A stretch of 64,000 nt of DNA from Bedellia somnulentella (lineage: Eukaryota > Arthropoda > Insecta > Lepidoptera > Bedelliidae): the NCBI GenBank assembly GCA_963576735.1, contig OY755198.1, forward strand, positions 9,224,535 to 9,288,534, given 5' to 3'. Positions 54,593-64,000 of the stretch are shown piece by piece (positions within the stretch are counted from its first letter, which is position 1; each line of letters starts with the position of its first letter). The notes beneath the pieces are model-generated. The model was not told the origin of the DNA, did no database searches, and saw only the letters and a program-made list of their open reading frames with translations. Made by a program: the position numbers and the translations under genes.

Positions 54593-57500
54593 ATGGATTA
54601 TAATTTTGTCAACAAACTCGGCGAAGAGTTGTTGGTTTCTGGTGGTAACGTGATTATATTGAAAAATGAGGATACAAGTGATACAGGGATTCTCGACTTA
54701 TATGCGTGTAGAGTCTGCCTGGCTACAGACTTGAAGCTGTTTGATATCCACGAATGTGATTTAGCTGATTTGTTTGAGGCAGTCACCGGGTTCAATGTAA
54801 GTTTGTAACTTTGTAACCTAGAATCTCAGTAGTTCCATAGTTTATGGGGTTAAGAAGTTATTTCATAATTTAGAAGCCCTTGTGCTTGTTGTCTTTGTTT
54901 AGTGAAAATAATACCATATTAACCTAAAATTCTCTGTAAAATCCTTAAATTATGGAGAGAAACTTTCCCTAACTTAATTTTCTAATGTAGGAAAAGTCTT
55001 ACATAATCTTTTCACCTTTTTTAATAAATTATTTAGGTAACAAAATTTTGAAAATTGGTCTACAGTTATACCAATTCATTTATCTAAAAATATGCCAGTG
55101 TTCCAAACTCAAACTTCTGCTACTAAAATTTGAATATATATCAATGATATGCTAATATAATAATTTCTGCTGTGTAGTGTCAGCTTAGAATAGCACTACC
55201 CCATTTCTTCCGGTGGGTGTATGTAAGAGGCGATTAACGGTATTGAGGCTTTTAAGGGATTTTTGGGCGATGCGGTTGGACACCCATCACCAACAACCTT
55301 TATTTTACCATCTTTTAAGTAAGTTGTGTAGTGTCGTCTAAAATAGCACTATCATATTTCTGCTTGTTGGGGTTCTGTTCGTAAGAGGTGACTTAGAGAA
55401 TCAGGGCTTTTTTTAGTAATTTTTGGATGATGCGGTTGGAGACCCATCACCTAAACACCACAAAAACCTCTACTTTATAAACTTTTCCCCTCAATACCTA
55501 AAAGTGGCTGAGGAGGTTCTTATTCCGAGGCTCTGGCTAGCCCTTGTAATTTATGTTTTGTATGTAAACTTTATGAGGAATTCTGCAAATGCCTAACCAA
55601 ATATTGAGACTAGGCTGCAAACAACCATTCCTACATTGTATTGAACACTAATATTGTTTAACAATGCCTTGTATTGTTAAGAAAGAAAGAAAGAAAAATA
55701 TTTATTCAAAAAGTACATACATAAAGTCTGTTCTTTCACACACTTTAACGCCCAATTTCTGAATTGTGTATTTAAGCTGAGAACGACTTAAGTATTGTTT
55801 TGTCTCATTCAGTTGTTAAGATTTCAATGCAACAGAACAATACTTAAGTTGTTCTCAGCTGGAATACTCAATTCACAAATCTGGCGTAAGTCAACTAGGT
55901 TCAAGTATAGTGGCTATGTAGTGTCCCTGGGTGTCATATGGCGCAAATCTTGGATTTGAGGGCATTTCAATATAGCTCAAGACCCAGTATCAGCCATCTA
56001 TTACAATCTTTTCTACATACATACATATACTCACGGCTATAACTCCCTAGAAGGGGTAGCCAGAGCCGAGAAATTATAAATTCTTCAGCCACTTTTGGAA
56101 GTTGATTGGGAAAAGATGGTAATAATAAATGTTTTTGATGACGGGTCTCCAACCACATTGCCCAAATATCACTTAAAAAGCCCCTACACCCTTAGTCGCC
56201 TCTTACGATCACCCACGGGTAGAAATGGGGTAGTGTTATTCTAAGCCGACACTACACGGCACACTACTATGATTATGATTACACGGCACATCTTTTCTAA
56301 TGGAATGAAATTATAATATCATAGATCAAATTCATAAAAACTTATTGCCTATTTTTATTTCTATATATCATCTAAAAATATACATATATTTGTATCTATT
56401 AATCTCTTTCTGACTCTAAGATATTTAAAAAACAGTAATAATTAAATTTCGTTTTTATCGGACTTGTTTCAATAAGTAAGCTATTTCTATTTCACTCTGA
56501 CGCTGGCAGAATGTATGAATTGTATACGAGGGCCAATGAACAAGATAATAATAACAATCTTTTCACCAATCAACTTCTTAAAATGACTGAGGAATTAGGA
56601 ATTCTGAACCTCTGGCCACTCCTTGTTGTAATAGGCAGTAAGTGTATGTATGTATGTAATTTGATGGTATGCACTGTTTAAAGAGTTAAGAAAGAAGGAA
56701 TAGTCTTATTTAACAAACATAAAATGAAAACAACATTAATCCAAGGCTTGTGCCCATTTCACTACCCTTTATGTGTGATATGTGCCAGTGTATTCATACA
56801 TAAAGTAAGGTTTCTCTTCTTTATGAATCAATCTTTAAATATACACTCAGGTTCATTGAAGTTATATTATATAATTTTATGACTGACTGGTTGACTATGA
56901 AAGAGTACCAAACAGTCTATGTACTTCCTAAAAACTTACTTAGTTTAAAGTAAATACATACATACATACATATACTCACGGCTATAAATCCCTTAACAGG
57001 GTAGCCAGAGCTTTGGAATGATATATTCCTCAGCCACTTTTGGAAGTTGATTGGGGAAAAGATGATAATAATAAACATTTTTGGTGACGGGTCTCCAACC
57101 ACATCACCCAAAAATCGTTTAAACAGCCCCTATACCTTTAGTCGCCTCTTACGATCACCCACGGGTAGAAATGGGGTAGTGTTATTCTAAGCCGACAATA
57201 CACGGCAAATAAAATAAATAATACAAGTAATAATCTTTTTTTTTTCTATTTTTCTTTTTATGTTTAACTGTATGTCTCTTGCTCATCTGTGCAGCGAATA
57301 AATGTCTCTCTTTCTAATCATTTCCAGGTCCCCCCTGATGACGGAATGCCGCAGCATCTCTGCTACTACTGCTTCTCGCAGCTGCAGAGGTTCTCCATCT
57401 TCAAACAGAAGTGTGTGCGAGCTCATGATATACTTAGCTCGGTTGCACTCATGGAGCAACATGTAAGTGTAAATTAATAAATACTTAAAAAGAAAGGAAA

Positions 57501-60500
57501 GAATTGCTGTGTAGTGTCGGCTTAGAATATCACTACCCTATTTCTTCCGGTGGGTGTACGTAAGAGGCGACTAACAGACTTGGGGTTTTTTAAGGGATTT
57601 TTGGGCGATGCAGTTGGAGACACATCACCAACAACCTTTATTCTACCATCTTTTCCCCACTCAACTTCAAAAAGTGGCTGAGGAATTTCTAATTTCTCAT
57701 TATTTTCAATTAAAAGATATTGTATGAAAAATCTATCAGTATCTCAATTGTGATATTCACTTAGATGCTATGGAGCAAGTTTGTGTAATTAAAAATAATA
57801 TTCCATTAAAAATACAATATTTAATGTTCCCTAAGTATCAACGAGAACCCCAATCATTGGGTCCAATTAGAATAGTCATTCACATAGTAAGAAATAATTA
57901 GTATATTAACATCCCCTCACTCCCTCAGATAACCACAGACTTCGTCCGCCTAATAGACAGAGATGCAGAGGGTCTATCTCTCTCCCTCCATCCTCACAAA
58001 GTGGAGATAGTGGACTGCGAGATTATAGAACAAGAGCCTGAGACTGAGGATAGTGAGGAGAAATCTGATAATGTTGAGGAAAATAATGAGAATAATGAGA
58101 ATGTAGAGTACTATGAAGCTGAAGATTATTATAAGGGTAAGTAGATATAGTAATAAATGTAATTGGAAATATTATACACAGATCAAGTTAGCCCCAAACT
58201 AAGTAGAACTTGTATTATGGGATACTAACTTAACAATATATTTATTATATAAAACACATATAAATAACATCCAAGACTAAGAAACAATCATTTATGCTCA
58301 TCACAAAAATGTTGCTCTCAGCGGGAATCGAACCTGCAACCTCCGGACCGCGGAGCTAGTCACCTATCCACTCGGCCACAGTCGTAATATTAAGTCAAGT
58401 AGTTTTATAATTTTGATAATCAGCCGATAGATATCCACCATTGCTGTGTAGTGTCGGCTTAGAATAGCACTACCCCATTTCTTCCGGTGGGTGTACGTAA
58501 GAGGCGACTAACGGTATTGGGGGTTTTTAAGGGATTTTTGGGCGATGTGGTTGGAGACCCATCACAAAACATTTATTATAACCATCTTTTCCCAATCAAC
58601 TTCCAAAAGTGGCTGAGGAATTTTTAATTCCTTAGCTCTGGCTACCACTTCTAGGGATTTATAGCCGTGAGTATATGTATGTATGTATGTAGATATCCAC
58701 TAGTAGACATTACTCCTATAAAGGTCTGAACAATGAGAGTTCCCGCCTGTGCCCATTCATAAATTTAAACCACTTATTAAAATGCTACTTTTAGTTTTAA
58801 AATACAAGGCTCACATATTTAATGAAAGAAGACATATGTTTATATAACAAAAATCGGTAAAAATCACATAAGATTAAAACTACATACATAGATATACTCA
58901 CGGCTATAAATCCCTTAACGGGGTAGCCAGAGCTTTCTAATAAAAATTCCTCAGCCACGTTTGGAAGTTGATTGGGGAAAAGATGGTAATAATAAATGTT
59001 TTTGGTGACGGATCTCCAACCACATCGCCCAAAAATCCCTTAAAAAGCCCCAATACCGTTAGTTGCCTCTTACGATCACCCACGGGTAGAAATGGGGTAG
59101 TGTTATTCTAAGCCGACACTACACGGCTTAATGTAATAAAACTACATACATACAAATACCTGCAACTATAGATCCCTAGAAGAGGTAGCGAGAGAATCAG
59201 AATTAGATTTTCCTCAGCCAATTTTAGAAGGTGAAAAGGGAAAATAATCTATGGGACTCCAATCCTATCCTAAAACCCAAAGTTGTCTCTAACAAACATC
59301 TACATACATACATATACTCACGGCTGTAAATCCCTACAAGGGGTAGCCAGAGCTGAGGAACTAGAAGTTACTCGGCCACTTTTGTAAAGTAGAATGGGGA
59401 AAAGATGGTAAAAATAATTTTTTTGGTGATGGGTCTCCAACCGCATCGCCCAAAAATCCCTTAATAGCCCCAATACCGTTAGTCGCCTCTTACATGCAAC
59501 CCATCGGAAGAAATGGGGTAGTGCTATTCTAAGCCGTAATTAAACTAATACAGTAAAACTGAACTAAAAACTTAACTTTTCCTTTTCAATAAAAAACTTA
59601 AATTCATAATTCAACTAAAAAGTAACTATCTCTCACCATTATGCTCTATATGATCAAACTAATCTAACATTCGAAATTTTATAATCCAAAAGAGCCTCTT
59701 ACTGAAGACATACAAATGCAAGATTTAGAACTGAAAGAGGCAGAGATGAGTATCAAAGAGGAGAATCCTGGCACTGAAGAAGAGGGCATTGAGGCACCAA
59801 AGTTTGTAGCTAAGAATAAGAAGATTTTGAAAGCGAGCGATTATCCTAATATTGAGGTAAGTGGTGTGTGAATTTGATGATTTTTGAAAGGGATTATAAT
59901 AAAGTGATATTAGAAGAGTAAATATATCTCTATAATGTAATAGATATTATATATAATATATTCTATAGAACCTCTACCATGACGACGTGATAGCTCAATG
60001 GGTAGAAAGCCGGTTAACGTGCAAGCGACTAGTGTTCAAATCCCGGGTCAGGCCTACACCAATTTGTCTTTTCTAAAGACATATGTGTGGTTAATTTATC
60101 ATGGTTGTTAACGGTGAGGGACAACATCGTGAGGAAACCCACATGGCTGAGTTCTACTTAGTCATCTGACAGTGTATTCGTACAAAACGGCGATAGGCCT
60201 GCCCCCTACCACGTGAGTACACTGTCCATGCAAAACGTGGGTACTCTGAACACCAGGTGACAAAGGCACGTGATGTTCAGAAGTATTAGTACCTCTGCCA
60301 ACCCCTTCGGGGTTATACTCACGGCTATTAATCCCTAGAAGGGGTAGCCAGAGCTAAGGAATCAGAAATTCCTCAGCCATTTTTGGAAGTTGAGTGGGGA
60401 AAAGATGGTGAAATAAAGGTTGTTGGTGATGGGTCTCCAAACGCATCGCCCAAAAATCCCTTAAAAGCCCCAATACCGTTAGTCGCCTCTTACGTACACC

Positions 60501-63500
60501 CACCGGAAGAAATGGGGTAGTGCTATTCTAAGCCGGCTGTTATTATGTACGACCTCTAGTATTAATAAACACATACTTACATACACTCACAGCTTTAGCC
60601 CGAAAAGTTGTAGACATAATCCCAAATCCCTTAGTTACTTTTGGAAGTTGAATGGGATAATGCGAAAAGTTTAAGATTGTGGTATGGGAGATAGGTACTA
60701 GAATCCCAAAATCCTAAGTCGGTAACGACACCATCAAAAAATGGTTAGTGCTATTCTAAGCCAACTTTTAACATACATACATACATACATATACTCACGG
60801 CTATAAATCCCTAGAAAGGGTAGCCAGAGCTAACGAATTAGAAATTCCTTAGCCACTTTTGGAAGTTGCGTGGGGAAAAGATGGTAAAATAAAAGTTGTT
60901 GGTGATGGGTCTCCAGCCGCATCGCCCAAAAATCCCTTAAAAAGCCCCAATACCGTTAGTCGCCCCTTACGTTCACCCACCGGAAGAAAAGGGGTAGTGC
61001 TATTCTAAGCCGACACTACACAGCAACCAACTTTTAACACTAATAAATACCTCTATTTCCATTTCAGATAGTGGTAATTCCCAAAGAACAGCAGATGGTG
61101 GAGTTCCTAGCTCGCAAGGAGTCCGCTAGCTACCAATCGTCCGCTCACAAATGCCCACATTGCTACAGGGGGTACTCCAACGTGATAGCCTTTGAGAATC
61201 ATATGTTGCATCATAGTGAGGTATGTAATATTTCATAAAATATATGTATATAGTCGGAACGTGACACTCTTTTGTGCATGCATCTTTAAAAATGCATTCA
61301 CATGGTTTTGGGCATATATATTTATAATGTATATTTACACTTGTTTGTGCATGCATCTTTGTACATATAAATATAAAGATGCATGCACAAAAAAGTGTCA
61401 CGTTCCGACTACTGTAAGAAAGAGAATGGAGGAAGCGATAAAGTCTTTTGTCTGTCTGTTTTATTTTTATGTTAACAATTATACTTTTTGAATGTGAACT
61501 GATATTTTGACATCAATTTAGTAAGTATTTTATAGATGAGGTAAATGGAACGTGACACTCTTGTGAACACACTCATTTATTGGATCTATCCTTATATTTT
61601 AATGGTTTGCTATTTGAATGGTACTAAGACATTTCTTTATAATAAATACCAATCGTCCGCTCACAGATGTCTACATTGATACAAGGGATACTCTAACGTG
61701 ATTGCGTTTGAGAATCATATGTTGCATCATAGTGAGGTATGCATTATTTCATAATAAATATATATGTATAGTCGGAACGTGACACTTTTTTGTGCATGCA
61801 TCTTTAAAAATGCATTCACATGGTTTGGGCATATATATTTATAATATCCTCGTAACGCCCGTATAGAAATTGTTATGACTTGTAAGTTCTATCCAATGTA
61901 TCTCTAATGGAACAAAACAAATATGTGCTGACTGCCCATTATTAAAATTAATGATATCTTTAACAAGAACTATTCCTATGGCTTTATTTTTTTTAATAGT
62001 TACTATTAATCACAGGAGTTTTGTTTCTCTAGTGATACAACGGGCGTTACGAGGTAATATATATTTACACACAATGCATCTTTATATATATAAATATATA
62101 AAGATGCATCTTTATATATATAAATATATAAAGATGCATGCACAAAAAAGTGTCACGTTCCGACTAGAGTAAGAAAGAGAGAGGAAGCGATAGAGACTGT
62201 TTTATGTTAATCGTATTTAAGACAGTCTTTAGTTTGTTTGGTTTTTGAATTGCCATCAATATATAGAGGAAGTAAATGGAACATGACACTTTATAGAGCG
62301 CTCATTTATTTATAATAACATATTACCACCTTAAAAAATATTTTTTGCGTTATTTTTTATTGAAAGCATAAACATAACATAAACGTTCACACCGAATATC
62401 CCCAAAAAGGTTGGCAGAGGTACTAATACTTCTGAACATCACGTGACTTTGTCATCTGGTGTTCAGAGTACCCACGTTTTGCATGGACAGTGTACTCACG
62501 TGCTAGGGGGCAGGCCTATCGCCGTTTTGTACGAATACACTGGCACATGACTAAGTACAACTCAGCCATGTGGGTTTCCTCACGATGTTTTCTCTCACCG
62601 TTAACAACCGTGTTAAATTAACCACACTTATGTCTTTAGAAAAGACAAATTGGTGTAGGCCCGACAGACTTATCGTACTGTCCAATTTGCTAATGACAAA
62701 GATATTTTATTGATCAAATTTTTCCGGGATGAAAAGTATCCTATGTTATAATTTGGGTCATTATCTAGCATTTGCCAAATTTCATTCATAGACATTATGT
62801 ACTTGAGGAGCCTTTTTGCCTCAAACACACAAACATCTGAACTTTCACATTTATAATATTAATAGGATTTGTATGTTTTTACTTATAAATAAAGGAAAGA
62901 AAAATTTCGACACAGGCAATCGAACCCGCGACCTCGGGTATACGCCCCGTCGCTCTGCCAATTGAGCTACCGTGTCAATGGCTGCCAGCGCGAAATTCTT
63001 CTATCCTTTATTTCTTTTACACGTTTAAGTAGTGTTTGCGTTTCCTACCTCCGAAACAACAACAGAGCGTCGGGGCGTATACTCAAGGTCGCGGGTTCGA
63101 TTCCTGCCTGTGTCGAAATTTTTCTTTCCTTTATTTATTCTTTATTTATAAGTGATAATCCCCACATGAGGTTTTCATGAACGAAAACATTTAAATTAGG
63201 ATTTGTATGTACCATTTTTACACTCGTAATTGCAAACTAAGAAATACATGAAATTTAAATAATATTAGTTTTGATATCGTTTTTTTTTGTTGTACTTAGT
63301 CATCTGACAGTGTATTCGTACAAAACGGCGATAGGCCTGCCCCCTATCACGTGAGTACACTGTCCATGCAAAACGTGGGTACTCTGAAGACCGGGTGACG
63401 AAGTCACGTGATGTCCAGGAGTATTAGTACCTCTGCCAACCCCTTCAGGGATAATTGGCGTGAACGTTTATATTATGTTATGTATATATTTTGTCTTTGT

Positions 63501-63946
63501 AATACTCTTTTATATCCAAATTTGTATGTTTTTAGTCAAAATAAGTTTAAAAAATATACTTACTAACTTATACTCACGCCCATTATTCCCATTGGGGTAG
63601 GCACAGACTATCGATCGCCACTTAGTACGATCTTTAACGTGACACTTTTTTGTGCATGCATCTTTATATATTTATATGTATAAAGATGTATGCACAAACA
63701 AGTGTAAATATATATATTATAAATATATTCGTTTAAAATAAAAATAAACGTGTATTCTCCAGTTATTCGTGTTAGTTTTTAAATCCTTTCTTTATAATAT
63801 TTTGTTTGTTCCCAGGACAACGGTTCCTATGAGTGTGATATTTGCACGATGCGTTTTTTCACCTCGCTGCGGTTGAAAGTGCACCAAAGTAACGTTCACG
63901 ACAAGCGATATGTGTGCAAGCTGTGCAAACATACGTGTAGTAATAG
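54593..63946 (+). CDS. ZAD-C2H2 zinc-finger transcription factor, 3' end beyond window
   Basis: Six coding exons are visible: 54593-54796, 57328-57462, 57929-58136, 59693-59856, 61068-61220 and 63816-63946; phases join correctly and all donors are GT. The ATG at 54593 (MDYNFVNKLGEEL) is chosen because the longer upstream frame reads like 5' UTR. A ZAD domain binds zinc through Cys39/Cys42 in exon 1 and Cys80/Cys83 in exon 2; in insects ZADs mediate dimerisation and nuclear function. Exons 3-4 encode an acidic linker (EEN/DNVEE). Exon 5 has a C2H2 finger (CPHC...HMLHH), exon 6 a second (CDIC...HQSNVH), and a third begins (CKLC) before the intron. More fingers are expected beyond the window. 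The exon 4 acceptor (59692) has a poor pyrimidine tract and is the least certain junction. The specific gene is not identified. Confidence 0.88.
55168..55319 (+). repeat. R1, 3'-truncated
   Basis: The sense copy stops where the next R1 begins. Confidence 0.8.
55321..55566 (+). repeat. R1, diverged
   Basis: Directly follows the previous copy, forming a tandem R1 dimer. Confidence 0.75.
55680..55697. repeat. (GAAA)n microsatellite
   Basis: Short GAAA repeat. Confidence 0.6.
55750..55886. mobile_element. Imperfect palindromic MITE
   Basis: Two ~48-bp arms share GCTGAGAACRACTTAAGTAT in opposite orientation, with a 36-bp centre. No TSD established. Confidence 0.6.
56016..56262 (-). repeat. R1 in intron of zinc-finger gene
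   Basis: Near full length. Confidence 0.85.
56565..56660 (+). repeat. R1, decayed 3' part
   Basis: Ends GTAAGTGTATGTATGTATG. Confidence 0.55.
56957..57207 (-). repeat. R1 in intron
   Basis: Near full length. Confidence 0.85.
57504..57692 (+). repeat. R1, 3'-truncated
   Basis: Begins 42 bp after the exon 2 donor and loses its tail. Confidence 0.8.
58187..58390 (-). repeat. tRNA-derived SINE
   Basis: The reverse strand has GACTGTGGCCGAGTGGATAG as box A region and CAGGTTCGATTCCCGCTGAG as box B, then a body ending TTTGGGGCTAACTT. The long variable-type arm suggests a Leu/Ser-type tRNA ancestor. Confidence 0.65.
58441..58692 (+). repeat. R1 in intron
   Basis: Near full length in sense. Confidence 0.85.
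58881..59128 (-). repeat. R1 in intron
   Basis: Near full length. Confidence 0.85.
59139..59300 (-). repeat. R1, decayed
   Basis: Recognisable start (ATAGATCCCTAGAAGAGG) with large internal loss. Confidence 0.6.
59301..59538 (-). repeat. R1 in intron
   Basis: Near full length, third antisense R1 in a row. Confidence 0.85.
59979..60312 (+). repeat. R2 SINE without tail, fused to R1
   Basis: Head GACGTGATAGCTCAATGGGT to AACCCCTTCGGGGTTAT, where R1 sequence starts at once. Confidence 0.8.
60313..60536 (-). repeat. R1 abutting R2
   Basis: Antisense copy, lacking its TATG tail at the R2 junction. Confidence 0.8.
60572..60765 (-). repeat. R1, decayed
   Basis: Only patches match (CTTTTGGAAGTTGAATGGG, GTGCTATTCTAAGCC). 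Confidence 0.55.
60777..61025 (-). repeat. R1 in intron
   Basis: Near full length, 42 bp before the exon 5 start. Confidence 0.85.
61251..61411. mobile_element. MITE with ~36-bp TIR and TA flanks
   Basis: GTCGGAACGTGACACTC at 61253 is inverted at the right end (61409). TA on both sides suggests a Tc1/mariner-type MITE of 157 bp. Confidence 0.8.
61647..61736 (+). pseudogene. Duplicated zinc-finger exon with a stop
   Basis: It copies the last 90 bp of exon 5. The second Cys codon of the finger is TGA (CLH then stop). The donor is GTATGC. No acceptor belongs to it because the duplication starts inside the exon. Inclusion would truncate the protein. Confidence 0.85.
61769..62166. mobile_element. 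Second copy of the TA MITE, with a nested MITE
   Basis: Same inverted ends with TA flanks, interrupted at 61848-62054. Confidence 0.75.
61848..62054. mobile_element. Nested MITE with CCTCGTAACGCCCGT ends
   Basis: CCTCGTAACGCCCGT at 61848-61862 is inverted at 62040-62054. The first copy of the host MITE lacks this 207 bp. Confidence 0.75.
62364..62668 (-). repeat. R2 SINE, head-truncated
   Basis: Tail and body present. The tRNA-like head stops after GGCCCGAC. Confidence 0.8.
62683..62878 (-). mobile_element. Widespread lepidopteran repeat end, possibly Helitron
   Basis: The antisense strand starts TCCTATTAATATTATAAATG, a phrase common in lepidopteran interspersed repeats. Only one end is present. 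Confidence 0.45.
62882..63195. repeat. R3 inverted pair
   Basis: A minus-oriented tail, head and partial body (to about 63055) is joined to a plus-oriented partial head (AGAGCGTCGGGGCG) and tail. Confidence 0.7.
63291..63485 (+). repeat. R2 SINE, 5'-truncated
   Basis: Body from GTACTTAGTCATCTGACAG to tail GTTATGTATATA. Confidence 0.75.
63553..63632 (-). mobile_element. LINE 3'-end fragment
   Basis: The antisense GTGGCGATCGATAGTCTGTG end and its simple tail match 14363-14565. Confidence 0.6.
63633..63712. mobile_element. Partial copy of the TA MITE
   Basis: ACGTGACACTTTTTTGTGCA followed by an inverted part, with one terminus lost. Confidence 0.6.
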
Positions 63947-64000
63947 GTGAGGTATTTTAATCTAATATATAAAATTCACCTATATATAAATGCCGTGTAC

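Larger units (their letters stand above)
61131..62330. repeat. Tandem duplication of exon 5 part plus intron (period ~516 bp)
   Basis: 61131 onward matches 61647 onward, including the last 90 bp of exon 5, its donor and the MITE behind it. The second unit is longer because of a nested insertion. Confidence 0.85.

Overview
The window looks like a repeat-saturated stretch of a lepidopteran (moth or butterfly) nuclear genome. The grounds are AT-rich intergenic DNA, short exons with canonical GT/AG introns, tRNA-derived SINEs with (TATG)n or (TATGT)n tails, Helitron-type elements ending in CTAG with GTCT microsatellites, and a jockey-like LINE. This assignment is inference from repeat types; no species is claimed.

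Positions 1-26721 are a tandem segmental duplication. Unit 1 is 1-14138, unit 2 is 14139-26614, and the first ~107 bp of a third unit follow at 26615-26721. Each unit carries one copy of the same multi-exon gene for a secreted Gly/Ser/Tyr-rich protein of unknown function (about 505 residues in unit 1, 407 in unit 2). Both copies keep a TATA box plus TCAGT initiator, a non-coding first exon, a signal-peptide region split over two exons, and one large terminal exon. The units differ mainly by insertions made after duplication, so each acts as an empty-site control for the other. This shows exact A|T insertion of Helitrons and 11-14 bp target duplications around SINEs. Unit 1 also holds an 8-bp-TSD inverted-repeat element with a smaller one nested in it, a mariner remnant, and a Helitron split by a 5'-truncated LINE.

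From 26.7 to 33.7 kb are more repeats and one conserved single-copy gene on the minus strand, an RFWD3-type RING/WD40 ubiquitin ligase (29681-31453). From 33.7 to 40 kb are three notable mobile elements. The first is a CACTG-ended DNA transposon with an intact 560-codon ORF and a TAA target duplication (33709-35757). The second is a deleted Helentron-like element joining an OTU-protease start to a PIF1-helicase end (about 37660-39025). The third is a fold-back element with 190-bp arms that I read as identical (39026-39721).

From 40 to 54 kb are nested SINEs, MITEs, LTR fragments, a minisatellite, remnants of a retrotransposon with a restriction-like endonuclease, and a 200-N assembly gap (47386-47585). 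From 54.6 kb to the window end runs a ZAD/C2H2 zinc-finger transcription factor gene. Six exons are visible, it continues past the right edge, its introns are packed with SINE copies, and one zinc-finger exon has been tandemly duplicated into a pseudo-exon.

The repeat families named below are: R1, a ~250-bp SINE-like repeat tailed (TATG)n, about 40 copies; R2, a ~350-bp tRNA-derived SINE; R3, a repeat with a tRNA-like head often found as inverted pairs; Hel1 and Hel2, Helitron-type families. No CRISPR array, rRNA gene or convincing functional tRNA gene was seen.
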